DNA from: Methylocystis sp. H62
GTDB taxonomy: Bacteria > Pseudomonadota > Alphaproteobacteria > Rhizobiales > Beijerinckiaceae
Length of the DNA: 64,000 bases
NCBI RefSeq assembly: GCF_015709515.1
Contig: NZ_JADNQZ010000050.1
Location: forward strand, 1-64,000
Direction: 5' to 3'
The translations under genes were made by a program, and so were the position numbers. Each line of letters begins with the position of its first letter. The first letter of the stretch is position 1. This document shows positions 15,438 to 23,456 of this stretch, piece after piece. The notes beneath the pieces were generated by a model. That model saw nothing but the letters and a program-made list of their open reading frames with translations. It did no database searches and was not told where the DNA came from.

Positions 15438-17270
15438 CTATTCGCGCTGCGCCTGGGTGAGTTCGGCGCCATATTTGATCGGAACCGCCATGGTCGCTTT
15501 GGTGTCGCCAACATTGCGGCTGTAGGTGAACAGACCAATGACCTTGCCGGAGGAGTTGAACACCGGCCCGCCGCTGTTGCCTGATCCTGTGGCGACGACG
15601 CTGAGCTGGTAAACGTCGCCCATGTCGCTGGCGAAGGTGCCGCCCTCCGTCGACTTCACGCCGCTCGCGGTCTTCGACACGATGCCTTCGGTGACGGTCG
15701 CCTCGGTGATCTTTTCGAGCTGGCTGCGAATGCGGCCGCGCTCTTCGGTTTGCCGCAGCACGAAATTTTCGACCGAGACGGCGGGATAGCCGAGCACGGT
15801 GATGTTCTCGCCGATCTCGACGGCGGCGTTGGGCGCCATATCCACTTTGGTCAAAGTCTGGGGCGAATCGATTTTGACGAGCGCCGCGTCGGCGTCCGCC
15901 GACGTCCGCACGAGACTGGCGTTCACGCCCAAACGGCTGCCATGAAACTTGACCTCGAGAACCTCGTTGCGGCCGACGAAAGACGCCTTGTTGTTGGAAT
16001 TTGGATCAGGGGTGTTTCCCGCCAGCGCCGTCGTCGGATCGTCGGTCTTGAAGATGTAGCCGCCGGATTCCGGGATCCAGTGGAAGACGTCGGCATAAGC
16101 CGAATCATAGAGATCGATGAGCTTCGGCTCCTTGAATTTGGCTTTGCGCTTCTTTCCCGATGCGACGACGACGTAATCGTAGAGAATGCCCTCCCTGCCG
16201 CCTTCGGCGCCATAGGCGACCTGCCAGCCGGCGGCGACATGCTTGTTGGTGAGAATATAGCCCTGCTCGCTGATGACGAAGCCGCTGCCAGTGCCGCCGC
16301 CGCCGACCATGAGATTGGTGATGTGATCGTCTTCAAGGGTCAGCCAGCGCACGACGCCGAGATTGTTCGGCAGCTGCACATAGGCGGGATAGCGCCGGCC
16401 TTTGTAGTCGATCGTCTTGTGCTGGATGGGCCTTCCGGTCTGCTTATCGTACAGCCGCCACATCATGCCGACTTGGACAGTCGCTTTCGCGAACTTGTCA
16501 TAGATCTCGCGCGGCTTCATGCCGATCTTGAGATTGACGTCGCCGGGGATGCGCGACAGCCTTTCATCCGTCTCGGTTTGGGCGAGCTTGTCTTCGGCGT
16601 CTCTTCGCTCGAGTTCGCGATGCTGAGCCCAGTAGAGCGCCGCGCCGCCGAGTACAAAGAACGCGACCACCGCGGCGATCGCGCCGGTCATGTTTCGATT
16701 GGCCTTGCCGCGCTCTTCGCCGATGAGCCGCTGCACAGTCTCGTGGCCGATTCCACTCTTCTTTGGCGCTCCGCCGTCGGCGTTCGCTCCTGCCGCCGTG
16801 CTGGCGCCGGTCGCGGCGGCGTTCACCGCCGTCGAGGCGGCGGCTTCGGCGGTCTTGATGACGCGTGTCGCCGCCGTGTCTGCGACGCCGATCACCTTAG
16901 TTCTGGCGGCGAAACTTGCGGGCCGCGGCTGCACGTCGAAGGCGAATTTCGGACCCTTGGCGCCAAGTTCGATCGTGTCTTCGGGAAGAAGTTCGACCTC
17001 GCCGTTCACCCGCTCGCCATTGAGAAAAGTGCCGTTGCTGCTGCCGGCGTCCGAGAGCTTGAAGGAGATATTGTCGCCTTCGCCCATGATGCGGATGAGC
17101 GCATGTTTGCGGCTGACGACGCTGTCGCCGACAGGATCGAAAGCGATCTTCGACGCGGGATCGCGGCCGATAGTGAATTCGCGCGAGTCGCCGACGGGCA
17201 GCTGTTCGATCTGATTGGCTTTCGAGCCCGACAGATGTCGTATGATGATACGCTCGATTGGAATCGTCAT
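15438..17270 (-). CDS. FHA-domain, single-pass membrane, trypsin-like serine protease
   Basis: 610 residues from ATG 17270, chosen for a GGGGG ribosome site and because it begins directly before the FHA fold. Residues about 10-113 are FHA: IGRDPASKI, SRKHALIRI and SNGTFLNGERV carry the phosphothreonine-binding Arg, Ser, His and Asn. A linker rich in Ala/Thr leads to a transmembrane helix at about 195-215 (GAIAAVVAFFVLGGAALYW). The C-terminal half is a chymotrypsin-fold protease with His344 (ILTNKHVAAG), Asp461 (DADAALVKID) and Ser566 (GSGNSGGPVF). Topology predicts a cytoplasmic phospho-reader joined to a periplasmic protease, an unusual combination. First gene of the operon with PP2C and kinase. 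Confidence 0.92.
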   Translation of the reverse strand: MTIPIERIIIRHLSGSKANQIEQLPVGDSREFTIGRDPASKIAFDPVGDSVVSRKHALIRIMGEGDNISFKLSDAGSSNGTFLNGERVNGEVELLPEDTIELGAKGPKFAFDVQPRPASFAARTKVIGVADTAATRVIKTAEAAASTAVNAAATGASTAAGANADGGAPKKSGIGHETVQRLIGEERGKANRNMTGAIAAVVAFFVLGGAALYWAQHRELERRDAEDKLAQTETDERLSRIPGDVNLKIGMKPREIYDKFAKATVQVGMMWRLYDKQTGRPIQHKTIDYKGRRYPAYVQLPNNLGVVRWLTLEDDHITNLMVGGGGTGSGFVISEQGYILTNKHVAAGWQVAYGAEGGREGILYDYVVVASGKKRKAKFKEPKLIDLYDSAYADVFHWIPESGGYIFKTDDPTTALAGNTPDPNSNNKASFVGRNEVLEVKFHGSRLGVNASLVRTSADADAALVKIDSPQTLTKVDMAPNAAVEIGENITVLGYPAVSVENFVLRQTEERGRIRSQLEKITEATVTEGIVSKTASGVKSTEGGTFASDMGDVYQLSVVATGSGNSGGPVFNSSGKVIGLFTYSRNVGDTKATMAVPIKYGAELTQAQRE

Positions 17271-17696
17271 TACTGCCCCCTGCGCCAAAAGCGCGCTCGT
17301 CTTCGCCCGTTTGAAAAAAACGCGAATTGCCCCAATTTCGAGGATAGACCCGACGTTCCTCGGGTTGCAAGGCCGCTTGGCCATGGCTGCGGAAGGCGCG
17401 CGCGCGCATTTCCATTGCAGCGGCGATCAGCGGCTTAGACGTTGGCTGAGCGCTGCGTTATTTCTTCAACGATTTCTTGAGGCTAGTCGCGCGTCTTGTC
17501 GACCCGCACGCGTCCTGCCGTTTTTTCAACCGCGTTCTTTCGCCGATGGAGGCTTTGAATATTTTTTTGCGGTTGCGCGGGCGCGCAAGCGTCCCCCAAC
17601 AGGCTCACCGTCTTGTCGGCGTGGCTCGCAACATCTTGGGTCCGCTGCGCATCGATTCCAGGACGCCGGTCGGCTCGCGGCCGCCTTATGCAAAGC
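17271..17696. other. Non-coding gap between FHA-protease start and leuA terminator
   Basis: About 425 bp that must hold the promoter of the FHA/PP2C/kinase operon on the minus strand. It includes AT-richer patches (AATATTTTTTTG near 17557 and GTTATTTCTTCAACG near 17458) in otherwise GC-rich DNA. Frames through it give Arg-rich translations without family similarity, so I call no gene. No specific sigma or regulator motif was identified with confidence. Confidence 0.4.
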
Positions 17697-17723
17697 CTCC
17701 CGCCGGTCGCCAGCCGGCGGGAG
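17697..17723 (-). terminator. Hairpin terminator of leuA
   Basis: CTCCCGCCGG (17697-17706) pairs with GCCGGCGGGAG (17713-17723) around a 6-nt loop, 18 bp past the leuA stop. On the minus strand it is followed by GGCTTTGC, a weak T-tract. Confidence 0.75.
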
Positions 17724-17741
17724 CTTCATGCGCTGAGGACG

Positions 17742-19319
17742 CTAGATCGCCTGCATCGCCTCGGGCTTGCCGCGCGCGCGCTTCGCCATCAGTCGGTTGA
17801 GCGCCGAGACATAGGCGCGCGCCGAAGCGACGAGCGTGTCGGGATCGGCGCCGCGGCCCGTCACCGACTTGCCGTTTTCGGAGAGGCGCACGGAGACTTC
17901 CGCTTGCGCGTCGGTGCCTTCGGTGACGACGTGGACCTGGAACAGCTCCAGCGTGGCGTCATGCGGCGCAAGCGCCTTGATGGCGTTGAAGATGGCGTCG
18001 ACGGGGCCGTTGCCGGTCGCCTGATGCGTCAGCTTCTGGCCGTCGACGTCGAGCGTGAGCGCCGCCGATTGCGGGCCATGCGTGCCGGCCATCACCATCA
18101 ACGCCTCGACCTTGATGTGATCATGAGCGTTGACGATCTCGTCGTCGACCAGCGCGACCAGATCTTCGTCGTAAACGAATTTCTTGCGGTCGGCCAAATC
18201 CTTGAAACGGTTGAACGCGTCCAGCAAAGCGTTCTCGCCGAGATCGTAGCCGAGCTCCTTCAGCTTTTCGCGGAAGGCGTGGCGGCCCGAATGCTTGCCC
18301 ATGACCAGCGACGTTTTTGAAACCCCGACGCTCTCCGGCGTCATGATCTCATAGGTGTGCGCATTCTTGAGCATGCCGTCCTGATGGATGCCGCTCTCAT
18401 GCGCGAAAGCGTTCCGCCCGACGATCGCCTTGTTGTATTGCACCGGAAAGGACGTGACCGCCGAGACCAGCTTCGACGCGCGCGTCAACAGCTTGGCGTC
18501 GATATCAGTGAAGAACGGCAGCGCGTCGGCGCGCGTCTTCATCGACATCACGATTTCTTCGAGCGCGGCGTTGCCGGCGCGCTCGCCGATGCCATTGATG
18601 GTGCATTCCACCTGCCGCGCGCCGCCGCGCACGCCGGCGAGCGAATTGGCGACCGCCAGCCCCAGATCGTCGTGACAATGCACCGAGAAGATCGCCTTGT
18701 CGGAATTGGGCACCCGCTCGCGCACCGTGCGGAACAGCTGCTCATATTCCGTGGGCGTGATGTAGCCGACCGTATCTGGAATATTGATCGTGGTTGCGCC
18801 CGCCGTAATCGCGGCCTCCACGCAGCGGCAGAGAAAATCGAGCTCCGTGCGGGTGCCGTCCTCCGCCGACCATTCGACGTCGGCGACGTGATTGCGCGCG
18901 CGCGTCACCGAGGCGGCGACCATCTCCAAGACGCGCTCCGGCTCTAGCTGGAGCTTGTATTTCATATGCACCGGCGAGGTGGAGATGAAGGTGTGAATGC
19001 GCGGGCGCTTCGCCTCCCGCAGCGCTTCGGCGCAACGGTCGATGTCCTTCTCGGACGCGCGCGCCAATCCGGCGACGGAGGCGTTCTTGACCCGCCGCGC
19101 AACTTCGCTGACGCTCTCAAAATCGCCGGGACTGGCGATCGGGAAGCCGGCCTCGATAATATCGACGCCTAATTGGTCGAGGAGATCCGCGACCTCGAGC
19201 TTCTCTTCCAGGGTCATCGAGGCGCCGGGCGATTGCTCGCCGTCGCGCAGGGTGGTGTCGAAAATCAGGACGCGCGCGTCATTATCTGCGACGGCGCCGG
19301 GCTGTGACGTGTTGCTCAT
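17742..19319 (-). CDS. leuA: 2-isopropylmalate synthase
   Basis: 525 residues from ATG 19319 (MSNTSQPGAV). It condenses acetyl-CoA with 2-ketoisovalerate, the first committed step of leucine synthesis. The HMGL-like TIM barrel shows DTTLRDGEQSPGASM (metal-binding Asp and Arg), EAGFPIASPGDF and the HCHDDLGLAVANSLAG metal-ligand motif. SGRHAFREKLKELGYD marks the linker, and the C-terminal LeuA dimer domain (about 400-520) is the leucine feedback site. Length is normal for the long-form enzyme. A Leu-codon leader frame and pairing segments lie immediately upstream, suggesting leucine-dependent attenuation. A strong hairpin follows the gene. Confidence 0.97.
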   Translation of the reverse strand: MSNTSQPGAVADNDARVLIFDTTLRDGEQSPGASMTLEEKLEVADLLDQLGVDIIEAGFPIASPGDFESVSEVARRVKNASVAGLARASEKDIDRCAEALREAKRPRIHTFISTSPVHMKYKLQLEPERVLEMVAASVTRARNHVADVEWSAEDGTRTELDFLCRCVEAAITAGATTINIPDTVGYITPTEYEQLFRTVRERVPNSDKAIFSVHCHDDLGLAVANSLAGVRGGARQVECTINGIGERAGNAALEEIVMSMKTRADALPFFTDIDAKLLTRASKLVSAVTSFPVQYNKAIVGRNAFAHESGIHQDGMLKNAHTYEIMTPESVGVSKTSLVMGKHSGRHAFREKLKELGYDLGENALLDAFNRFKDLADRKKFVYDEDLVALVDDEIVNAHDHIKVEALMVMAGTHGPQSAALTLDVDGQKLTHQATGNGPVDAIFNAIKALAPHDATLELFQVHVVTEGTDAQAEVSVRLSENGKSVTGRGADPDTLVASARAYVSALNRLMAKRARGKPEAMQAI

Positions 19320-19384
19320 CGGTTTTGAAATCCTGCTGTGCCGCGCCCGCTGAGGGGCTCTAGTCGTCTGACTGCATGACATGT

Positions 19385-19499
19385 CCCCTGAAGGCCTGGG
19401 CGTGAGCCCGTCGGGCGCTCAGGGGCGACTAAGAAGCAGCAGGCCGAAAAGCGGCAGGGAACGCGGACGAGCGACTCCGTGTGCGCGCACAGGCGTCAC
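19385..19499 (-). promoter_or_regulatory. leuA leader: Leu-rich leader peptide and alternative RNA stems
   Basis: A short minus-strand frame ending at 19419 reads PRSLPLFGLLLLSRP then stop, with four consecutive Leu codons; GTG at 19499 or 19490 could start it. The stop lies within TCAGGGG (plus strand 19419-19425), which can pair with CCCCTGA at 19385-19391. Between them GCCCG/CGGGC (19406-19416) forms a competing stem, and GCGCCCG near 19344-19350 offers a third partner closer to leuA. The set resembles amino-acid attenuators known upstream of leuA in several proteobacteria. No clear U-run was seen, so the mode (termination or start-site masking) is open. Confidence 0.6.
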
Positions 19500-19742
19500 A
19501 TTGTCATTCGCAGAGGCGGTTGCGTGGGGCAACGATCTCGTCCCGTTCCGGCGGCGTTGGCCGCAATCACGGCGAGAATAGCGCAAGAGCGCCCTTCGCC
19601 GCAAGCGCCGCGTCGCCGCCAGCCATCGAACGCGGTTCGCGAGCGTCATAAAGTGAACGGGCAATGACGCCAAACGCCTAAGCGTCCCGACGAGCGGAAT
19701 TTTTGCGGCTGAAACGCTTATGGCTCTTGCCGAAACGAACCG

Positions 19743-20285
19743 ATGGGACCTAACATCAAAGGCATGGTCAAAACCGCATTCTCCATCCGCCATGCGCGTC
19801 CCGGAGACGCAGAGCAGATCACGCGCGTTCACGACGCCTCGTGGCGCTACGCCTATCGTGGCGTCATACCCGGCGCCGAGCTTGAGCGGATGATCGCTCG
19901 CCGCGGTCCCAACTGGTGGCATTCGGCGATCGTGCGCGGCACCGGTCTTCTCGTGCTCGACTTCGATGATGCGATCGTCGGCTACTCGACCTTTGGGCGA
20001 AACCGCGTGCCGTCGATGCCCTATTCCGGTGAGATCTTTGAGATCTATTTGGCCCCTGAGCAGCAAGGGCTTGGCTTGGGTCGCCGGCTGTTCAACGCCA
20101 CCCGGCGCGAGCTCGCCGAGCATGGCTATCTCTCCACCATCGTCTGGGCGCTCGCCGACAATGAGAAGGCGCTCGCCTTCTATCGCAGCCTCGGCGGCCA
20201 GACCGTCCGCCGCGCCGAGGAGCGCTTCGGCGCGGACATGCTGACGCGCGTCGCCTTCGGCTTCGTTTCCGCCCCGGTGCGGTAA
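19743..20285 (+). CDS. GNAT-family N-acetyltransferase
   Basis: About 180 residues with the GNAT fold: an N-terminal FSIRHARPGDAEQITRVHDA strand-helix, the acetyl-CoA motif A in EIYLAPEQQGLGLGRRLFNA (Q-x-x-G-L-G pattern) and the C-terminal VWALADNEKALAFYRSLGGQ segment. Relatives acetylate small molecules or protein N-termini/side chains; the acceptor is unknown. ATG 19743 is used; an in-frame ATG at 19764 (MVKTAF) is also plausible. The gene diverges from leuA, sharing its upstream region, and is followed by ppa on the same strand. Confidence 0.88.
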   Translation: MGPNIKGMVKTAFSIRHARPGDAEQITRVHDASWRYAYRGVIPGAELERMIARRGPNWWHSAIVRGTGLLVLDFDDAIVGYSTFGRNRVPSMPYSGEIFEIYLAPEQQGLGLGRRLFNATRRELAEHGYLSTIVWALADNEKALAFYRSLGGQTVRRAEERFGADMLTRVAFGFVSAPVR

Positions 20286-20437
20286 AGCAAATTTGGCGAC
20301 ATAAACGCGAAGCACTGTGAGGATACTGACCGCGCAACGCCGCGATCCTCGCCAGGCGTGTTGCGCGACCTCCCTCGACAACCCAATACTGCGCCGGCCG
20401 TTCAGGCAGCGCCATCTATCTCAATCGGAGAACTTGA

Positions 20438-20971
20438 ATGCGTCTCGACGCCATTCCCATCGGCGCGAATCCGCCGCACGAAGTCAATGTCATCGTCGAG
20501 GTGCCGCTCGGCGGCGAGCCGATCAAATATGAACTCGACAAGGCTTCCGGCACGCTGTTCGTCGATCGGTTCCTCTATACGGCGATGCGCTATCCCGGCA
20601 ATTACGGCTTCATCCCGCATACGCTTTCCGACGACGGCGATCCTTGCGACGTGCTCGTCGCCAACACCCGTCCGGTGGCGCCGGGCGCGGTTATCGCGGT
20701 CCGGCCGATCGGCGTGCTGCGCATGACGGATGAAGCTGGCGGCGACGAAAAGATCGTCGCCGTGCCATCGGCGCGGCTCACGCAGCGCTATGTCGACGTC
20801 AAGAATTACACCGACCTGCAGGAGATGACCTGGCGACGGATCGAGCACTTCTTCGTGCATTATAAGGATCTCGAGCCCGGCAAATGGGCCAAGATCGCCG
20901 GATGGGGCGACGCCGCCGAAGCGCGCGCGCTGATCAGCGAGGCGATCGAACGGGCGCGAGCGGCGAAATAG
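20438..20971 (+). CDS. ppa: Inorganic pyrophosphatase (family I)
   Basis: 177 residues, the normal length of the bacterial hexameric enzyme that hydrolyses pyrophosphate to two phosphates with Mg2+. Visible hallmarks are [39 protein letters not shown] (the D-x-D-P-x-D metal site) and [21 protein letters not shown] before the ATG is a good ribosome site. It ends 3 bp before the convergent DUF1636 gene, so transcripts meet tail to tail. This is a housekeeping enzyme that pulls biosynthetic reactions forward. Confidence 0.98.
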   Translation: MRLDAIPIGANPPHEVNVIVEVPLGGEPIKYELDKASGTLFVDRFLYTAMRYPGNYGFIPHTLSDDGDPCDVLVANTRPVAPGAVIAVRPIGVLRMTDEAGGDEKIVAVPSARLTQRYVDVKNYTDLQEMTWRRIEHFFVHYKDLEPGKWAKIAGWGDAAEARALISEAIERARAAK

Positions 20972-20974
20972 CGC

Positions 20975-21337
20975 TCAAGAGAGCGGCGGCGTGCGCGACA
21001 CGACGCCCTTCTTGAAACACGCCGGCCTGTCCTTCCAGGCGACGATGCCATTGTCCGTCGCGGCGAAGCTTTGCGCCGAGTCGATCAGCTCGTCGAGATG
21101 GACGCCGCTGTCGAGATCGCCGATCACATACGTCCATTTGCCGCCGCCGGCGAAGGCGACCGTCGCCGGGCGCTTGCACACCGCGAGGCATTCCACCGGT
21201 TCGACGGCGATATCGAGTTTGCGCTCGTCAAGCCGCGTGCGCAGCGCCTCCAACAAAAGCGCGCCAGGACGCATGTCGGCGTCGCCGCCGTCGCGGCAGG
21301 AGACGCAAACAAAGACCGTGACGCCCGGCGCAGCCAT
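20975..21337 (-). CDS. DUF1636 family predicted metal-binding (thioredoxin-like ferredoxin) protein
   Basis: 120 residues. It starts with VFVCVSCRDG and later has VECLAVCKRPATVAF, giving the C-x2-C and C-x3-C cysteine pairs of the thioredoxin-like [2Fe-2S] fold, with KWTYVIGDLD following. DUF1636 genes are often found near cobalamin or metal-uptake genes in alphaproteobacteria, but none is adjacent here. Function is undefined; electron transfer or metal binding is inferred from the cysteines. AGGAG precedes the ATG. Confidence 0.85.
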   Translation of the reverse strand: MAAPGVTVFVCVSCRDGGDADMRPGALLLEALRTRLDERKLDIAVEPVECLAVCKRPATVAFAGGGKWTYVIGDLDSGVHLDELIDSAQSFAATDNGIVAWKDRPACFKKGVVSRTPPLS

Positions 21338-21412
21338 TTAGAACTCCTGTCCATGGACGCGCCTTCTCGGCCAAAGTCGCGCCAAAGACAAGGGCGCGCG
21401 ACGGCGCAACTT

Positions 21413-21889
21413 TTAAGGATTGAAGGCGCAGCGCGCGCCGCCGCCGGCCTTTTCCGCCACCTCGTCGGCGTCGACGATGCAGTCGAGCCCGGTGATCGAC
21501 GCGTGGGTTGTGCCTGCCGCGCCTTCCAACACAACGCCGTTCTCGATCAAGGTCGCATAGAGTTCATGCGCCTTCCGGCCCTGCAATTCGATCTTCTTGG
21601 CGCCGAAGGTCAGCTCGCAGGCGCGGGAGGTGATGTCGACATTGCCGGCGCGGCAGTCGATCGCGTCAGCTCTGACCGCAATGCGCAGATCCTTGGCGTG
21701 CGGCGCGTCCGCCTTACCGCTGAAGAAAGCCGCAAGAAGCTTTTTATTGGGGGCGCTCGTTTGAGGCGACAATTCGCCGACGATCGCCGCAAGCGCGAGC
21801 GCATTGGAGCCGTTGCTCGCCCCCGCCTGAGCGGCCGCGGGCGCGATGATGGACAAGAAAAGCAGCCCAATTGATTTAATGGCGATCAT
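21413..21889 (-). CDS. Hypothetical exported protein
   Basis: About 158 residues from ATG 21889, which has GGGGA upstream and yields a signal peptide (MIAIKSIGLLFLSIIAPAAA). The mature protein is mixed alpha/beta with LAAIVGELSPQTSAPNKKLL at the start and three Cys residues in DCRAGNVDITSRACEL and LDCIVDADEV, which could form disulfides in the periplasm. No family was recognised. It stands between DUF1636 and the YARHG gene on the same strand, with about 75 bp and 150 bp gaps, so cotranscription is not obvious. Confidence 0.75.
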   Translation of the reverse strand: MIAIKSIGLLFLSIIAPAAAQAGASNGSNALALAAIVGELSPQTSAPNKKLLAAFFSGKADAPHAKDLRIAVRADAIDCRAGNVDITSRACELTFGAKKIELQGRKAHELYATLIENGVVLEGAAGTTHASITGLDCIVDADEVAEKAGGGARCAFNP

Positions 21890-22038
21890 GACAATTCCCC
21901 GGCAAATGCATCTGCGCAATTGACCAAGAGCCGACGCCGAATTTGCGACGCAGGCGCGTTCAGTCGACGGCGACGAACATATCGGCCATTTCTCCGACCG
22001 TGAATGCGCGTCTGAAAATTAGAGGCGCGGGCGTCAGA

Positions 22039-22332
22039 TCAGCACCCTTTGCGGCGCTCCCACATTTGAAGCTGATTGACGCGGCTTTTCTCCCAACCGC
22101 TCAGCCGCCCGTAAGGTGGAAAACAGCCGGCTCCGAAGGCGGCCCGCCCACGGTCGGTATTGAAGCAATGGCCGTTACGCGCGTAGATCCGGTTGCGTGC
22201 GTACCAGAGATCCCCGCAAGACATGTAAGCCGGATCCTGCGCCGCCGCCGGGGTCGGCGCGACGACCCCCATCGATCCCGCGCCTAGCGCGCCGATAAGG
22301 CTAAGCGCCGTGAAAATCTTCTGTGTTCTCAT
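22039..22332 (-). CDS. Exported YARHG-domain protein
   Basis: 97 residues: a signal peptide (MRTQKIFTALSLIGALGAGS, cleavage near AAA-QDP) and then the compact YARHG domain, seen as CGDLWYARNRIYARNGHCF followed by GCFPPYGRLSG. The YARHG motif is a short extracellular domain of unknown function found in secreted bacterial proteins; paired Cys suggest a disulfide. AAGGGAGGGA upstream of the ATG is a strong ribosome site. It is 50 bp upstream (transcript sense would read away) of the M15 peptidase stop, both on the minus strand. Confidence 0.85.
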   Translation of the reverse strand: MRTQKIFTALSLIGALGAGSMGVVAPTPAAAQDPAYMSCGDLWYARNRIYARNGHCFNTDRGRAAFGAGCFPPYGRLSGWEKSRVNQLQMWERRKGC

Positions 22333-22382
22333 CGGAAGTCCCTCCCTTTAATTGATATTACGTACGATCTGCGCAGTTCTTT

Positions 22383-23186
22383 TCAATCACTGTGTTGTTT
22401 TTTCTCTTCGCTGCCTGGCGGCGTGTCGAAAAATTCCGGCCGGTATTCGAAATGCATCGTGTCAAAATGCCCCCATTTGCCGCCCCAGATGAACCCATGG
22501 CGTTCGAAAATTTCGACGATCTCGTAAGGAATCCGATTGCGGTAACCGCCTTTGCGCCAGAGCCAATAATCAGAGAAGGCGGTGTTGAGATCGATCGCCG
22601 CGCCATAGGCGTGCATGCTGCGTTTGCCAGTGTCCTTCACAACGCGGCAATTGAAGGCGCCGGCGCTCGGATGAGCGTGGCGCTTAATGTCCTGCGGCAG
22701 ACGATCGATTTCCGTGGCGACCGCGCGCAACCTTTCGGCGACGCCATTGATCGTGGTGACTCGCACCTTGCCGGTGAACCAGGGAATATCGGTCAAATGC
22801 TTCTGCGTTTCGCCCTTGTCGCAATCCCCATACATTTTGTCGAAGAAGGCGGCGTTGCGGAAGCGCCCCGGATCGTCCTGCGGTCCGGGAGGCTTCGTCA
22901 GCGCGCCCTTGGGATAGGGAAGGCTCAACTGATCTAGGAGCGAGGCGTTTCTCAGCTTCTCGTCGAAGCTCTTGTCGGTCCTGCCGTCAGAGAGATTTTG
23001 TCTTGTTCCGTCGCGGAATATGATTCCGGCGTCGTCGCGACCGGCGATTTGATCTGGATAGGCGTGCGTCAGCGCGTCGGGCGAAATCGCCTGCCCGCGA
23101 GCGGCGACGGAAAAGAAAAGCATCTCGACGCCAGCGAGGAGCAAGCCGATCCTTAGAGCGCGCTCTAAGCTTTTGGAAGCGATCAC
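22383..23186 (-). CDS. M15-family zinc peptidase (D,D/L,D-carboxypeptidase-like), exported
   Basis: About 267 residues in the version given. The catalytic region is clear: HPSAGAFNCRVV, SMHAYGAAIDLN (Zn-binding His and Asp) and GHFDTMHFEYRPEF (second His), typical of VanY/peptidase_M15_4 enzymes that trim peptidoglycan stem peptides or endolysin-like substrates. The start is uncertain. A frame from ATG 23267 would translate straight through a palindromic repeat (23194-23219), so that extension is suspect. GTG 23186 gives a signal-like start (MIASKSLERALRIGLLLAG) but has no clear ribosome site. The repeat may have altered the original 5' end. Confidence 0.8.
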   Translation of the reverse strand: MIASKSLERALRIGLLLAGVEMLFFSVAARGQAISPDALTHAYPDQIAGRDDAGIIFRDGTRQNLSDGRTDKSFDEKLRNASLLDQLSLPYPKGALTKPPGPQDDPGRFRNAAFFDKMYGDCDKGETQKHLTDIPWFTGKVRVTTINGVAERLRAVATEIDRLPQDIKRHAHPSAGAFNCRVVKDTGKRSMHAYGAAIDLNTAFSDYWLWRKGGYRNRIPYEIVEIFERHGFIWGGKWGHFDTMHFEYRPEFFDTPPGSEEKKQHSD

Positions 23187-23227
23187 GCTATTTGCATTTT
23201 GGCGATTTCGCCAAAATGCCGTGTCAT
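23152..23227. repeat. Dispersed palindromic element, copy A
   Basis: It contains an 18-bp perfect palindrome (CTTAGAGCGCGCTCTAAG, 23152-23169), a GATCACG box, and a 26-bp inverted repeat at 23194-23219 with arms GCATTTTGGCGA and TCGCCAAAATGC. The 33 bp at 23187-23219 match the copy at 28588-28620 (opposite orientation) with one mismatch. It overlaps the 5' part of the M15 peptidase frame. Confidence 0.8.
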
Positions 23228-23456
23228 CTGGAATCGGCTTTTCATTCTTGTTGCCGTGAGAAGCCATTGCGCGCCGCCAATATTTCGCCGAACGCCGTAC
23301 TTTCCGACGCTTTCTTCACGCCCGACGGCGAGGGGCCAAAGCATTTCCGCTCTGCGCATGCTTCTACCGCCTCCGGCAAAGCCGGGGAACTACCTTACGG
23401 CTTATAGCGCGCCTCGCGCGAAAATCCGGATTTCACTTTTGATCGCGAGCCGGCGC

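Noticed and set aside
12829-17270. Type VI secretion PpkA-PppA-Fha module
   Set aside because: No tss, hcp, vgrG or clpV genes are in the window, and the FHA protein here is a membrane protease, not a Fha1-like protein.
15750-17438. A 562-codon plus-strand frame opposite the FHA-protease
   Set aside because: Low-complexity Arg/Asp/Glu-rich translation typical of antisense frames in GC-rich genes.
19419-20381. A 320-codon minus-strand gene opposite the GNAT gene
   Set aside because: It is antisense to a clear acetyltransferase and has no family signal; only its last codons, the Leu-rich leader, are of interest.
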